64,000 nt of DNA from Phaseolus vulgaris (lineage: Eukaryota > Streptophyta > Magnoliopsida > Fabales > Fabaceae): assembly GCF_000499845.2 (NCBI RefSeq), contig NC_023754.2:10980618-11044617 (forward strand), written 5' to 3'. The translations under genes were made by a program, and so were the position numbers. Below, one piece after another: positions 37,401-49,800 of this stretch (positions within the stretch are counted from its first letter, which is position 1; the number at the start of each line of letters is the position of its first letter). The notes beneath the pieces are model-generated. The model ran no database searches. It worked only from the letters and a program-made list of their open reading frames with translations, and had not been told where the DNA came from.

Positions 37401-37985
37401 CACAGTGACTGCTGTTATTGTTCCTTCTTACATTGATAGTGCTGAAATAGTTAGAAGGGCATGGAAAAGATACAATTTGAGCTTAGGTCTTGGACTGAAC
37501 AAAGTTGCTGGGAAGGTTTTCAGAATTGGACATCTTGGCTACTTGAATGAGGTAATGTTGATTTCCAAATTTGTTGAGAAATAATTGGATAATCTATATA
37601 CATATTTACAAAATTTCATTTTCTTGATCTTGCTTGTTTGTATTTTTCTTCTTGTTTATGCTGTTACCAACATTGATGTGATCACAGATTATTATTGAAG
37701 TATTAAAATATCAAATTGAGATGTCAAAGTTTCATAGTAATACCTACCATGATTTATTAAAGTGAAAAAAAAAAAGTTGTTTGTGACTACTTGTGAGTTC
37801 CAATTTGGCAAACTTTTGATGTTGGTAATTCTTGTGATATTTTTCAGTTGCAACTCTTGGGATGTCTAGCTGGTGTGGAGATGATACTGCAAGATGTGGG
37901 TTACCCTGTAAAGCTTGGAAGTGGAGTTGCTGCTGCCAGTGCATACTTTAAGAACACTATTCCTCTCATTCCTTCCAGGATTTGA
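34414..37985 (+). CDS. AGT1: Serine-glyoxylate aminotransferase (peroxisomal)
   Basis: Five exons: 34414-34618, 35574-35858, 36649-37015, 37341-37551, 37848-37985, all with GT-AG borders; 1206 bp, 401 aa, the length of Arabidopsis AGT1. It is a PLP-dependent class V aminotransferase that transfers the amino group of serine to glyoxylate in leaf peroxisomes, giving hydroxypyruvate and glycine in photorespiration. Visible landmarks: N-terminal HLFVPGPVNIP; IPTTGTGAWESAL (cofactor phosphate loop); LLIVDGVSSICALDFRMDEW with the PLP-contacting Asp175; TGSQKAL with Schiff-base Lys201; YTPSIHLLYGLRAAL. It ends SRI, a PTS1-type peroxisomal signal. All key residues are intact and no frameshift is seen. 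Introns 1 and 2 hold inverted-repeat structures, listed separately. Confidence 0.97.
34950..35228. mobile_element. MITE with long inverted ends in aminotransferase intron 1
   Basis: GGTTAAACTAACCAGCAAGT at the left end and, as reverse complement, GGTTAAATTAATTAGTAGGT at the right end. The pairing continues to about 49 bp at roughly 75 % identity. Length 279 bp, no ORF. Long TIRs suggest a Mutator-like MITE. The flanks (atattttaa and taattttac) agree at 6 of 9 positions, which is weak support for a 9-bp target duplication. Confidence 0.5.
36031..36088. repeat. Perfect 13-bp inverted repeat in aminotransferase intron 2
   Basis: TTCACAAGCTAAC (36031-36043) pairs with GTTAGCTTGTGAA (36076-36088) across a 32-nt loop. 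Confidence 0.8.
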
Positions 37986-39599
37986 GTCACAAGCCATTAT
38001 TCTCTTTTACTTCTTCCTTTTCTGCTCTTTCAAAAATTCTGTAAAATATATATATTATCCTCTTTTACACTCCTTTCAACATCAACATACTCTACTTTCA
38101 ACTTTAATGCACTGCTTCTTCATTGTCTTGTATATCAAAAATCATTGCATCTTGTCATCTTATTTCTGACTATCTCATGCTCATCAAATTCATCAGAAAG
38201 TCTTTTGGAAAAAAAACACTACATGTTCTATCAATCTTTTAAGCAAAATGTTCAAAATTGTATTGCATGTGGATACAATCTAATGGTTTGGATAGGATAT
38301 TAGATATCAGTATCAATTTGGCATTTCTCTTTAAATGTTTTCTGCAATTTTAAATTGTCACAATTGAGAACAAAAAATTTACAGAGAACATATAATCAAG
38401 CTTACTAGTTGATAATTATAATAACATCCAACACATACCTACTAGGAATATAGTATATTCCACATACCACTCTAATATTAACTTCGCAAAGGAATATAAA
38501 CAACAAATCACATAACTAAGACATATTACTATATATGATCATGGTAAGAGTTCACAATAACACGAGGGTTAATATTTTCAAAACAATCACATCATATGTA
38601 TCAATGAAAACTTACATTTATCAACCTCCTCATACACTTCACATAATATATACATAAAAAGTTATAACCGAATCACTTTCAATACATATGCCATATTATA
38701 TTATTATCGTATAGTATATTATTATCGTCATTATCATCACTTAGGTGTTTTTTTTTTCATTTGTAAAATTGGTGTAAATAGTAGTTTTTATATTTGAGTC
38801 TATCAAGCCCAAAAGAAGTTTATGAAGACAAGCTAACAAGGAGTAAATGAAAACCAATCAAACACAATTAAGCTCATGGACAATTTGGCCAAGAAAAATC
38901 ACAAGGAAAAGAAGGAATGTGCCAAGCATGAAAGGTGTGAGATTATCATAGACAGTATGATACAAGCATAAGAAACATGGTGTTAATCCTAGCCTTTAAT
39001 CTAGATCTAGATTTAAAATTTAAATTTGACATGCCATCCTTTTTTCTTGTAAATTTTGACTAAATCTTAGTATTAGATGACTATATATAAGCATTTCCTC
39101 AATTGTACAAAACAATGAATTTTATAAGAATTGGAGAATACTTGAGAGTTTGCTATAGAGAAAGAGACCACTTTCCTTTAGAGTCTTATATGTTTCCTAG
39201 GATTGAGGTCGTAATTTATTTTTAGGTCGCAATTTATTCTTAGGATACTTGCCTTTGAGGAAGAAATACTTCTCAAGTATTGTGTTATTAATTCCATCTC
39301 TTAAGTCTTCTATCCATTTATCCTTTAATCTTTGTTCTTATTTTTACTTTTGCCTTGTATTTTTGGTTTCTTCTTTAACTTTTTAATTCCTTCCAAGTAT
39401 TATTTTTATGTTATTATGATGTTCATATTAATTTCCCTATTTATATGTTCTTGTTCTTAGTTTCTCATGCTATAGTTGTTTCTACTTTTCTTGTGAACTT
39501 GTTGTTGGAATCATTGACTGAAGTTTCTTATAAGTTTTCATGAATCGAAACAAATGAAGAGTTTAACTCTACCTACATTTTATGTTTCACGTGTTAAAT
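37986..39599. other. Intergenic DNA after the aminotransferase gene
   Basis: The 3' UTR lies at the start. No gene further on. The 38810-39300 part, with ctatatataagc near 39084 followed by a transcript-start-like stretch, could be an LTR remnant, but no ends were found. Confidence 0.4.
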
Positions 39600-39990
39600 G
39601 CTTTCTATGCTTATATGACTCTTATCACGTAATCTTCTTCAGATGTACTATGAAGAAGTGTGCCTTTAAGAACAATTTGTTAGAGATGGACTTTTTTCAT
39701 GAAGAGTTTCTTCAACTTTAGCCACAACATTGTTGAGGTTTTCTCTTTTACAACCTCATAAAGAACCTTGTTTGACAATAATAGAAGAATCATTGAATGA
39801 CTATTTTCTTCCTGTTGCTCCGCAACATATCTTTCTATGTGTATGTACTCCTAGAAAGCAATGCCTACATACCTTGTTCCTTGAGCAAAACCCTCTTCTT
39901 AATTCTCCATATGTTGAATTTTTTCTCCCCCCTTGAACTTCTTGATCTTGAAAGTTATACACATCTTCTTGCAAGAACTTATCACTAAGA
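39600..39990 (-). pseudogene. Decayed Copia gag fragment
   Basis: On the minus strand, switching over a few stops, the protein reads KFKGGEKIQ, then HSMILLLLSNKVLYEVVKEK, then TSTMLWLKLKKLFMKK and LFLKGTLLHST. This follows the plant Ty1/Copia gag (UBN2-type) pattern KFDG, STILLCLSDEVLREV, EKTA..LW.KLE..YM.KSL..KL.LK. Multiple stops make it non-functional. Confidence 0.6.
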
Positions 39991-40519
39991 CATACAAAAA
40001 GAGACCAAAATTATCTATAATACTAATTTGTTGTGCACCAAGTGTCTAACTAAGTATAATATCATTGAAAGAACTATGCAAAGTGAATTACACCAAATCA
40101 AGATGAAGATAAAGAACAAACAAAAAGCTAGAAATGAATAAAATTGACTTATATATTACGCAAGATAAGTGTTAAGTTGTATCTTCTATCTTTCTCGTTT
40201 CATCCTACAACTCACCCCTATAAAAGGGATACAATGACTACAAGTTAGTTAGAACTAAAAAAAATATAATCATAACAAATAAACAAAACATATATAATGA
40301 TTACTTGTTTACCACATAATTTACAACTTTGGTCATTAGACAATCTACTCCTAGATGTCATTACACCATCTATTCACTAGACATTCACAACTAGACTATC
40401 TATCTACAAAGTGTCCAATTAATACATCAAGATCTACTAATAAAACAAAACAAAAATGAGGTTAATCGAGTAGGGAATTGTTGTACTGGTTATATGATGT
40501 CCAATGTCCAAGTGCTCAT
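39991..40519. other. Intergenic DNA, possibly Copia leader or LTR
   Basis: It lies on the 5' side of the Copia gag remnant in minus orientation, where a leader and LTR would be, but no primer site or LTR end could be read. Confidence 0.3.
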
Positions 40520-40840
40520 TATTCTTAAAAGTTTTGGAATAGACACACGTCTTAGGAAGGTTTTGTCCTATGTTCTTATTTTTTGGCTTCCTCCTCCTTC
40601 TCATTGGTTTAAATGTAATAGTTATGACATTATTAATGGTTTTCCTTTTGTATCTAGTTGAGAGGGTATTTTTCTAGATCATTATGTTTCCATTATAGGT
40701 TGTTTTCTTCATATTTATCTTGGTGTTCATAATGTTTTATATGTTGAAGTGAAGGGTATGACTTTGGGATGTGAGTTGATTTTAGCATTGTTCATTTTAT
40801 GGTATGACACTTTACTTAGATTGAGATTTTAAGTAAGTAT
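40520..40840 (+). pseudogene. Decayed LINE RNase H fragment
   Basis: The plus-strand frame from about 40530 reads KSFGIDTRLRKVL, FWLPPPSHWFKCN, then EGIFLDHYVSIIGCF and HNVLYVEVKGMTLGCEL. These match in order the FFGINTRTGKVL, WVKINTDGA, GGIFCGS..EFIGAF and ALVAEFYRVIYAL landmarks of the LINE relic at 3240-4642. The catalytic NTDGA reads NSYDI, and a TGA interrupts near 40662. Confidence 0.55.
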
Positions 40841-41099
40841 ATGGTGAGAACTCTAAGAAGATCTCCACTGGACACGAACTTAACCAAGTGGTTAAGTAAG
40901 TGTGAAGGTTCACTTCACAAAAGCAAAAGGAAAAAACAATTACAAGGTGAATATGATGCCAATAGGTGCGGAATTAGAGAACATGAAAAGGAAAGTCAAA
41001 TAAGAATTGTCGAATGGGAGAATGAAACAAAACAAGAACATAACACAAAGAGTAAAAGCGAAATGACAAAATGGAAGAAGAGATGAAGGAAGGAGAAAG

Positions 41100-41400
41100 C
41101 TTATGTGATGGATTGAGAATTGGAACATGCCACTTGGAGTGTGGTTGGCCTCCAAGATAATTGTTACTAGCCGCCTCTTGAGAGCTCTCAATTACTCACA
41201 AGATAAGACCTAAATGCTAAGAGGAAACAAGCATCACTAACACCTCACACAATTTGTGCAAAGTAACTTTTCTTCTATTAATTTCAACATGTAAAATACA
41301 ATGGGTAGGCCTCCTATTTATAGGGGAAGGAGCCTTGGAAAACAAGCAAGAGGGTAGGATGGGAAAAGGAAAAAAAGGGGTTGCCTTAGGGTTTGACTAA
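41100..41400 (-). repeat. LTR-like fragment, minus orientation
   Basis: On the minus strand a TATA box (CTATAAATA, 41323-41315) is followed by a typical transcript-start-to-U5 stretch ending ggaggccaaccacactcc, a phrase common in plant LTR elements. The coding region is not attached. Confidence 0.4.
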
Positions 41401-42562
41401 GTCAGGCTTGTCCTTCTAGAAACTAGGTCAAAATGTCTTCCTAAAGGGCTAGGAACAAGCTAAAATGATACCTACACCCCCTATTATGCTAAAGGCACCT
41501 TATTCTAGCCTATCTTTGCTATTTGGACCCCTAGAGTGAGCCCAGTTTATTTACATAACTTTTCTCTTGTGGAAAAGACCAGAAGGAAGAACTTCTGATA
41601 TTCTGGTTTATAGCTTCTTCTTCCGCTGATGCTTTCTCAAGGTTTAGTGGGACCCAACTTTGTATACAGAGATGACTTACCTTTTTGTGAGATGCTTGAT
41701 GTGTCCTTAGTCATCTGCTGGTTGCTTTGGTTTGTATCACTCTGACTATGGCTATTGGAGTTGCAATCTCTAAAGGATGGACTATTCTTTTGATTAAGTA
41801 TGTGTTAAGGCAAAAGTTCAACATCATGTAGTTTTGATCAAGTGCTTAAACCAACAAAGCATGAAGTTATATGTTTGTTAAAGCGAAGATAAGATCATAA
41901 CAACGCATTGTCTATCAGACGATAAGAAATTGTTGATAAACAATAATGTTTGTCTACTGAAGAATGAAAAATTGAAAAAATAACATTGAGCAGACATTTC
42001 ACTTTATCCAATAAGAATTTATGAATGTTAGACGAAAGGAGCATTACAAAGATCAACCAAAATGTCTGATAAATAAGTCAAAAAGCATCAGATGATACAC
42101 TTAATGTAGACTTTAAGCCAACATAAGATCAAAGAATATTCCTAAAGCTTAAGTCTTTTTTTCAGAGATTTCTTTCTACATCTATCTTCAAGAAGAATCG
42201 TGTCAAACAACAATATGCAAATTGTTCTTGGGATACAAGGTAAAGTTGCAAGGACCACCAACTTTACTGACATAACCACGTTCAAATTCTGACTCAGCTA
42301 CTTATCCTATATGGTGTGCATTTTTACCATGTTATGGTACATAAGGCTTTACTACCGAGAGAAGCATACATTGTCAGACAACTAGGACATTGTGTAAACA
42401 AGAAGAGCATTTAAAAATGCACAAGGTGCATTAAATGCAATGGTCAAGTTAAAGTTCGTCAGACACAAGAAAGAAATGAAAGAAGAACTGAAGTTTCTCA
42501 GATGATCATTCAAACCTTCCACCTTTCCTATGTTAGCCAGGATTGGCTAAAGAGTATAAAAT
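41401..42562. other. Intergenic DNA
   Basis: No gene seen; parts are probably further LTR-element debris. Confidence 0.35.
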
Positions 42563-42780
42563 AATACTCAGTGTTAGATAGGAGTAAATAATGTTCGATG
42601 TTAGCCAAGAATGACTTGAACAAATAATACTTAGTGTTAGCCATGAGTGTCTTGAGCAAATAATACTCAGTATTATACATGAATGGCTTGAACCAAGAAT
42701 ACTCGATATCAACTAGGAGTAACTTGAGGAAAGAATATTCAAAAGGGTTAGCCAAGAGTGGCTACAAGCCCAAAGAATAC
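42563..42780. repeat. 36-bp minisatellite
   Basis: The phrase aatactcagtgttagccaag and variants begin at 42563, 42590, 42626, 42662, 42698, 42734 and 42776. Four consecutive spacings are exactly 36 bp; the outer ones are 27 and 42. All spacings are multiples of 3, and on the minus strand the array stays open for 75 codons. Confidence 0.8.
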
Positions 42781-43812
42781 TCGACATATACTTTGCAACA
42801 TTAGTTTACTTAGCTAAACTTGACTAATTTAGTCATGAACTAGATGTAGTATGTTGTGACAGACAAACTAGTATAAATTAATGTGTGTAATTTTTCTCTC
42901 CCTTATCTCTTTTTATATCTCATGTTATTATTGTTTGCATTAACACAAAAAGGAGAGCTTATGGATGAGAACTTATTAAACTGTTTTATTGAAGTTTTTG
43001 AACTAAGTATCTAATCAACAAATGCATCAATTAGTTAGACATTAAGACTATGATATAATCTCTTGTTATATTAAAAATAAATATATGTTAGTCAAACGAT
43101 TTAGTTGAGCAGAAAAATCTACATTTGAAATGACCCCATTGAACTAGAGAGTTAAGCATAAAATAAGATTTTGACTATGTTCACCTTATTATATTTTGTT
43201 ATGAGTTTTTTTCCTTAAGAAGAAATGTTTAGTTTCATCAAATAAAACTTATTGTAATATGTCTATAAAAAGATTTCATTTTAAGGTTGGGTTTCATCAT
43301 AAGTCAAATGTTCATCAAGTGCTCTTTATACGAAAGAATTACAATATGATCTTTACTTATAATGAATAAGAAAATATCCACATGAATGATTTTGAAAAGT
43401 CAATAAAGTGTGTCTTACATGACTTATTTGATGAAAGAATTCCAGTTTGTGTTTCACCAATCAAATCGTCTTCTTTACCATTGCAATTAAAATGAATTTT
43501 TTTTTTAAAGTTAAATTAAATCACAAGTCAACTCTCTTTTCTTGTTATTTTTTGTTTTTCAAAGTGACTCTCAACTTGTTATTCAAACTTGGTCCAATAC
43601 TTTTAAAGATAAGGTCTAAGATCAAATTATATTATATAAGTATGTACAAACTCCACCTTATAAATTAATTTTATAGAGTTAAGTTAAACTTAAATTTCAC
43701 TTTCTTAAGAGTAACATATGTGTATTTATTTATTTTGTATATTTGTAGAGAGGAGAATCAAAGTGATCTCTTTGACACTAAATATCAAGGTTATACTTTG
43801 TGGGATAATGTT
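42781..43812. other. AT-rich intergenic DNA
   Basis: No gene recognised. Confidence 0.4.
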
Positions 43813-44192
43813 CACTACAAGAAAATCATGAAATAGAAACTAACTTTAGAGACAAAAAATAATTAGTTCTTATAGTAACTAAATTAGAAACCATTTTAAA
43901 AACTAAAAAAAAATTGGTTTCTAAATTAGTTTCTATTATTATTAAATAGTTTCTAAATTTGTATCTAGTTAGCTACCAAGGTTTTAACTACCTATTATTT
44001 ATATTCTAAATTTGGTAGCAAAACCTTGGTTGATAATTAGATACCAATTTAGAAACCATTTAACAATAATAGAAACTAATTTAGAAACCAAAATTTTTTT
44101 TAACCTCTAAAATGATTTCTAATTTAGTCACTATAATAATTAATTATTTTTTATCTCTAAAATTGGTTTCTATTTCATGATTTTTTTTAATG
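43813..44192. mobile_element. Foldback MITE, family with CACTA-like ends (copy 4, best preserved)
   Basis: 380 bp starting CACTACAAGAAAATCATG and ending CATGATTTTTTTTAATG. It is flanked by GTT on both sides (43810-43812 and 44193-44195). The arms pair over most of the length around a centre near 44000 (accaaggttttaact against gcaaaaccttggttg). No ORF. Confidence 0.88.
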
Positions 44193-46810
44193 GTTTCTAG
44201 CATTATTTATCATAACTTATATTTTATTTACCTTTTTATACGTTTAAAGATTAGTAGGTCAAATTTGATCCCATTATTTTTTTTGTTTTCTTCTCTTTTA
44301 TTATATTTTGAGCTGTTGTATATTTTTTTATATTGTTTCTGGTACTAACCTAATGGGGATGACAAAGAACATAAGCACTCTCATTATTAAAAAAATGTTA
44401 CGAGTGATATGATGTGATAGAAAGAGAAAAATAGATAAAAAAAAATTAACAAATATTTGTTAAAAAATAAGTGTTTAAAAGTTACTATTCATTTTTTAAA
44501 TTTATAAGAGAAAAGTTAGAAACACACTTTTTCTTACAAACACTCTCGTGGGTTGAAATTTATTACAAAAACAAGAGTCACTTCTTATCTAATGACTTTG
44601 CACTATTTTTTTAGTTTTAATAAATTTCAACATAGGCTTATCTAAAAAAATATTGTTACAAAATGTATTCCTAATACTTCATATTAGTTAAACAAGGAAT
44701 TATTTGTTAAAAAATTGCTTTGACAAATAGTTCATTTCAAACTAACACCACATTAGTAGTCACATCTAACATTTGAAAAGAAGAACAATGAATTGTATAG
44801 TGTTGTCATCAACACTTTTGTTTCACCAATTAATGGCTACAAGAGCTTACTATACCTATAACCTATTTATTGTAATTTATGTGTGGGTAAGGTATTAGAT
44901 TGTTTTGTGATTGTAGTTAGGGTTGGAAGAATAGGTTTTTAACTATCACAATAAATATGCATCAATTCAAATTTATGTCATAAGAAGTGGTCCCTTTACA
45001 AACCTAATCAAAACATACATTTTCAACTCACATTCTACATCATATTAAAAATGATAGTTATTTTCTTAATAAAGTTATTGGTATGAAATTTTATTGATTT
45101 TTTTTATGACTAATTTCTGTCAAAAAAAATTGTATGGTGATTTTTATGACGAAATTTTATTTAAGAGAGATAGATCTAGTATTTCTCAAACCATCAACTT
45201 TGATATCAAATATTTACAATTCAACATTTAATAATTTGTTTTCCAAAATTCAACCATTAAATTCAAATTTTTTGTAAAATACATCATGTTTACAAAAATT
45301 CGTACAATATAAAAATTAATTAATTTTTCACCACCCCACTTTATTTTGATAAATAATATATTATTTAAAATATAAATATATATATATATATATATATCAA
45401 TAAATACTCAAATTAAGTGAACTTTGGAATACGTAATTAAAATCAAAAAATATCAAATGATTCAACATTTAATTTGATTAAAATTGTATTTAAAAAGAAG
45501 TTAGAAAGTAATATAAAGACAGATTTATTACTTAGTACCATACCCCTATCTCTTTTTTATCCTATTAATATTTACTAAAGTACATATTTTTCATAATATA
45601 ATGTTCTAAATATTGAAATAGACTAAATATATTAAATAAGATTGGATTCCTTTCTCAATTCATAGTAATTTCAAGAAGTGTTGTTCATTAATCTACTTCA
45701 AAAAGAAAGTTTTCAAACTAAAAGTAATAAAACTTGATCTAAAATATATAGTTAGACATTAAATTAAGGGTTAAATATATTTTTAATTCTTATACTATAA
45801 CACAAAATTAGTTTTTATTTATAATCTAAATTTTAAATCTTATGTATAGTTGTAGTAAGTTTACCTATGTTTTTTTTTTTACTAACAATTTGTATTATAA
45901 TATTATAACAATCATATCAACTATGAATCACTATAAAATATTTTAACATCCTAATCTACACTAGATATTTATTTCACTAGTAAAAAAAATAATAATGACT
46001 CGTTAAAAAAAACTCTAGACTAAAAAAAACTAATATCGGATGAGAGAATATAAAAAAACATATTTAACTCTTCAATTAATTACTTTTATTAACAATACCA
46101 TGGTAAAAAATTAAATTAAAAATCTAGAACCAAAATCCAAAAAAAAAAATCAAGTGCCAACTTTTTAATTGAAAAATAATTGTTTATTTCACCACCAATC
46201 ACAGTCTTACTTGAAAATTGAGTAAAATTATTATAAACCCTCATCCTCTTCCTCTAACATACTTACCCAATTACATTCATTCCTAAGATTTGATATATAG
46301 CATACTGATTTAACTAAAAACCTTATAGCTATATATTCACATTTTCAATGGTCATCCACCATTAAGTGAAAGTTACTTAGCCAATTAAGTAATATAGTTA
46401 CATTTTAACCACTTGTTTTATGCTTCAATACAAGTAAATTAATATCAATCTCTTTCAACCTCATTAGTGATTTAATTAAGTATATGAGAATTGATTAATC
46501 AACCACATCTTATCTCCTAACCAAATGGTGTCTAACCAAGTAGTTTGATATTAATTAAATAGGAGACTGTAAAAAAATTTGTATGATAATTACACTACTC
46601 ATAAACAGTGGAACATCAGATTACAATATTTTAGGATAAAGCATGTCTTGAGGTTCATCCTTTACTTCACTGTATTCCAAAAGCACACCTAGAAAGAATC
46701 ATCAAAACTTTCTGTTTGCTCTTTCTTGCTAATATACTCCTTTTCTTGCTAATATTTTCTCTCTAAATCTACTACAGCTATAAATTTTGTGTCATCGTTT
46801 GCCCTTATGT
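44193..46810. other. AT-rich intergenic DNA
   Basis: No gene or mobile element recognised. It holds an AT microsatellite at 45376-45398. The last 150 bp will include the 3' UTR of the fusion gene. Confidence 0.5.
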
Positions 46811-49800
46811 TCATTCAGCATTATTGGTACCACTATTGCTCCCTCTCCTGCTTGCTGTTGTGTTCTTCAATATCTACAAAGAGCAATTACATGATTCAGC
46901 AAAGACAAAGCCAAACAAAACTGAGACAGTATGAACTTTGTTTTCCCAACACAGATTCCTTCCGACCAAAGACTACTCATCTCACTTGGGATGTTGTGAT
47001 TGTCATTGAAGACGAGTTTTTACACACATTAGGGATAAAATATGCAAACTTGGTAGTTTGTTCTACTAAAAAAGTATCAAAAATGGTCTGCTATGGGCAC
47101 ATAGGAGAAGTAACAAGCTTATGCATTAAACTCGGTATAAGCAATAAAAGAGGAATAAAAGGAACTAAGTTGCTTCCAGTTCATCCAACTCAAGGTTTTC
47201 TTAACCATTTTCATGTCATATGAAGTCCTAGCCAAAGGATATGTTTGGATGAGCTTCTGCATAGAGAATTCTGGAAAAGAAAACTTAGAAGAAAAACATG
47301 AAATTAACTTTTACATAAGCATAAATTAGCACATGCATAGACTAATTTAAACCTATGGAAAAGTCAATTTCATTTTTCCTTCTTATTTTTTCTCTCTCAT
47401 AAATTTTTATGAAGAAACTCGCTCAATAAAATTGAAAGACTAAACTGATATTGATGGTAATAAACCATGCATAAGCTAACATGAATATCCCCTTTGTTCC
47501 TTTGTAAAACAAATTTTAGAGTACACAAGTCAAAAATAGATAGAGCAAATAATGATTCAATTATGAAAAGTTTTGGTGAATCAATTTTATCAAAAAGTAA
47601 GTTCTCATAGCCCATTCAAAGAAGAATAACATCATTTTGGGTGATGAAGACAATGATGATAGTTAGTTAGAGACATGTATATATAGTTATAATGATGATG
47701 CCATGATAACAAAATAAGCAAAATTAGCATACTTGTCTAAGCATTTGGTTCTCATTCTGCAAAGTAGAAAGTCTTTCCTTGAGCTCTGAATTCTTCTTCT
47801 CCAAGTCTTTGACTCTTGTTTCCAAATCAATCAAGTATGCCTTCTTCCTCTCCCTTGCTTGTTGAGCCGAAACTCTGTTCCTCAATAGCCTATTTTCATT
47901 CAAATCCCCTCAGTAAGTCACAAATGAAAAGGTTTCAGTAGAGGCTAGACAGGACCAAGATTCTATGTATACCTCTTTAGCCGCTTGCTTTCTTTATCAG
48001 CTGGGCTTCTCCCTCTCTTCTTCTGACCCTCTCCTGTACCCTGAACACGTTCTGCACCAGCATTTGATCTGGCATCCGGCCGAGAGGCCACAGTTCCAGC
48101 ACTTTCACCTCCGATCTCCGGCACTCTCCTTATCTCTTCGTCACTTTCAGGACCTGGATTGTGTCAAACTTACAAGTTCAAACCCACAATAACCATTTTT
48201 GTCTGTTAACATGAAACCAAGACAATAAGGGTATGTTGATTCAAGGAAAATATAACACCAGTCCTCTTATGAACATTAATTATTTTCTTAAATTCATGTT
48301 TGCTCTTTATTTTTAGAGAAAGAAAACCCCACAAAAGGAAACCTCTTATATATTGTAGAACATTTATAACAAAAATAAAAATACTAAAAATCATATTATA
48401 ACAATTCATAAGTTCAGATGCTACATATTAAAAAAGGATGTTTGTAATTTAATTTTAAATTGTTTTAAACACATATAGTAGAGGTATTATGCAAAAAAAA
48501 AAAAATCATAGCTTTTACAAAGAGATTTTCTTCTTGTACAAATTTAAGGGAATTAAAGAATTTTGAGTTCTTTATAAGGTCTAAGACTCAGATAAGAACA
48601 GTCATAAAAAGATATTTTTCATTCATAAGTTGAGATAACCATAAAATGTGATATGCTGCCAGCACTTCTAGTTAACTCCATACCCGGTTGCTTTGCAGCA
48701 GCCATAAGACCTGATGTAGTTTGCATAGATTGGGCATCAGAAGTAGCACATGGAATATCACCAGACATCTAACCATAAAAGCACAATTACTTTATATTAG
48801 TATTAGTATATAGTATATCATTATTACATAATGATGTACCAACTATGATGTCAATGAAGTCTATAAGTAAAATACATATATTATTTCATGAAATATAACA
48901 TACATAACACTTATTACAGTAAATAATTACAAAGCTCAAACAAAATTATACTTGTCAATATCTTGTCAAGCTACACAAGTGATAAATACATAATTACATA
49001 CTAGAAATAAAAATTACACTCTAATGTATAAGTAAGCATATCACAGTGAAAAACATAATAGTAAATCTTCAAAGTTTTCATAATTTTCAAACTTTACTCT
49101 TGCTTGTCCAACTTTGAGTAATTGAGTGCATAACTTCAACCGATAGTGCGTCTACAAGTTCACACATTTTTGCTGCCACACTTGTGATTTAACCCCAGTT
49201 GAGAAAAATGTCAGAATCAGCTAAAAACATTACCGGTTGCCCGTTTGCTAGATGGGGATTTGGTATTTGAGAATCATGTCCAGAAGATGAAGAGAAGTCA
49301 GCATCTTCTTCCCATTGCATCCCTGCCTTGGAATTGTTTCCTTGGCCATAGTTGATCTCATTATCTAGATCATCAGCATCTTCATCATCATCATCATCAC
49401 CCTCCACTCCAGCACCCTCTGATATCCATATTCATCTTGTTCATTGTAAATTCTGATGTGGGAAAGACCAAAAACAAAAAGCATTTATGCACAGGCTAAC
49501 CTTGGTGACTTGTGAATCTAGTCTTGCACTGGGGACAAGATTGGCTCACATTTTTCAGCTCATACTCGTAACAAGAATGACAAAGTGGGAGGCCACACTC
49601 ATGACAAGCAACAAACACATCCCCAGTAGCCGTTAATCCAATGGTATCACCACATATTTGACAAATCTGACCATTTAAATTCTTTACGGGTTTAGACTGC
49701 AGAGTGTAGAAATTATACAAGTCAGAATTAGAATTACATGGCCAAAACTTAATTCTATGCGGATCAATCTCTTGCAAAATCACATGCAAAAGCAACATGC

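Noticed and set aside
47733..48153. Treating the bZIP exons as a plain HY5 gene separate from the zinc-finger exons
   Set aside because: Splice phases join every exon from 50541 to 46811 into one 315-residue frame, and no start codon with a leader is apparent before the HY5 part.
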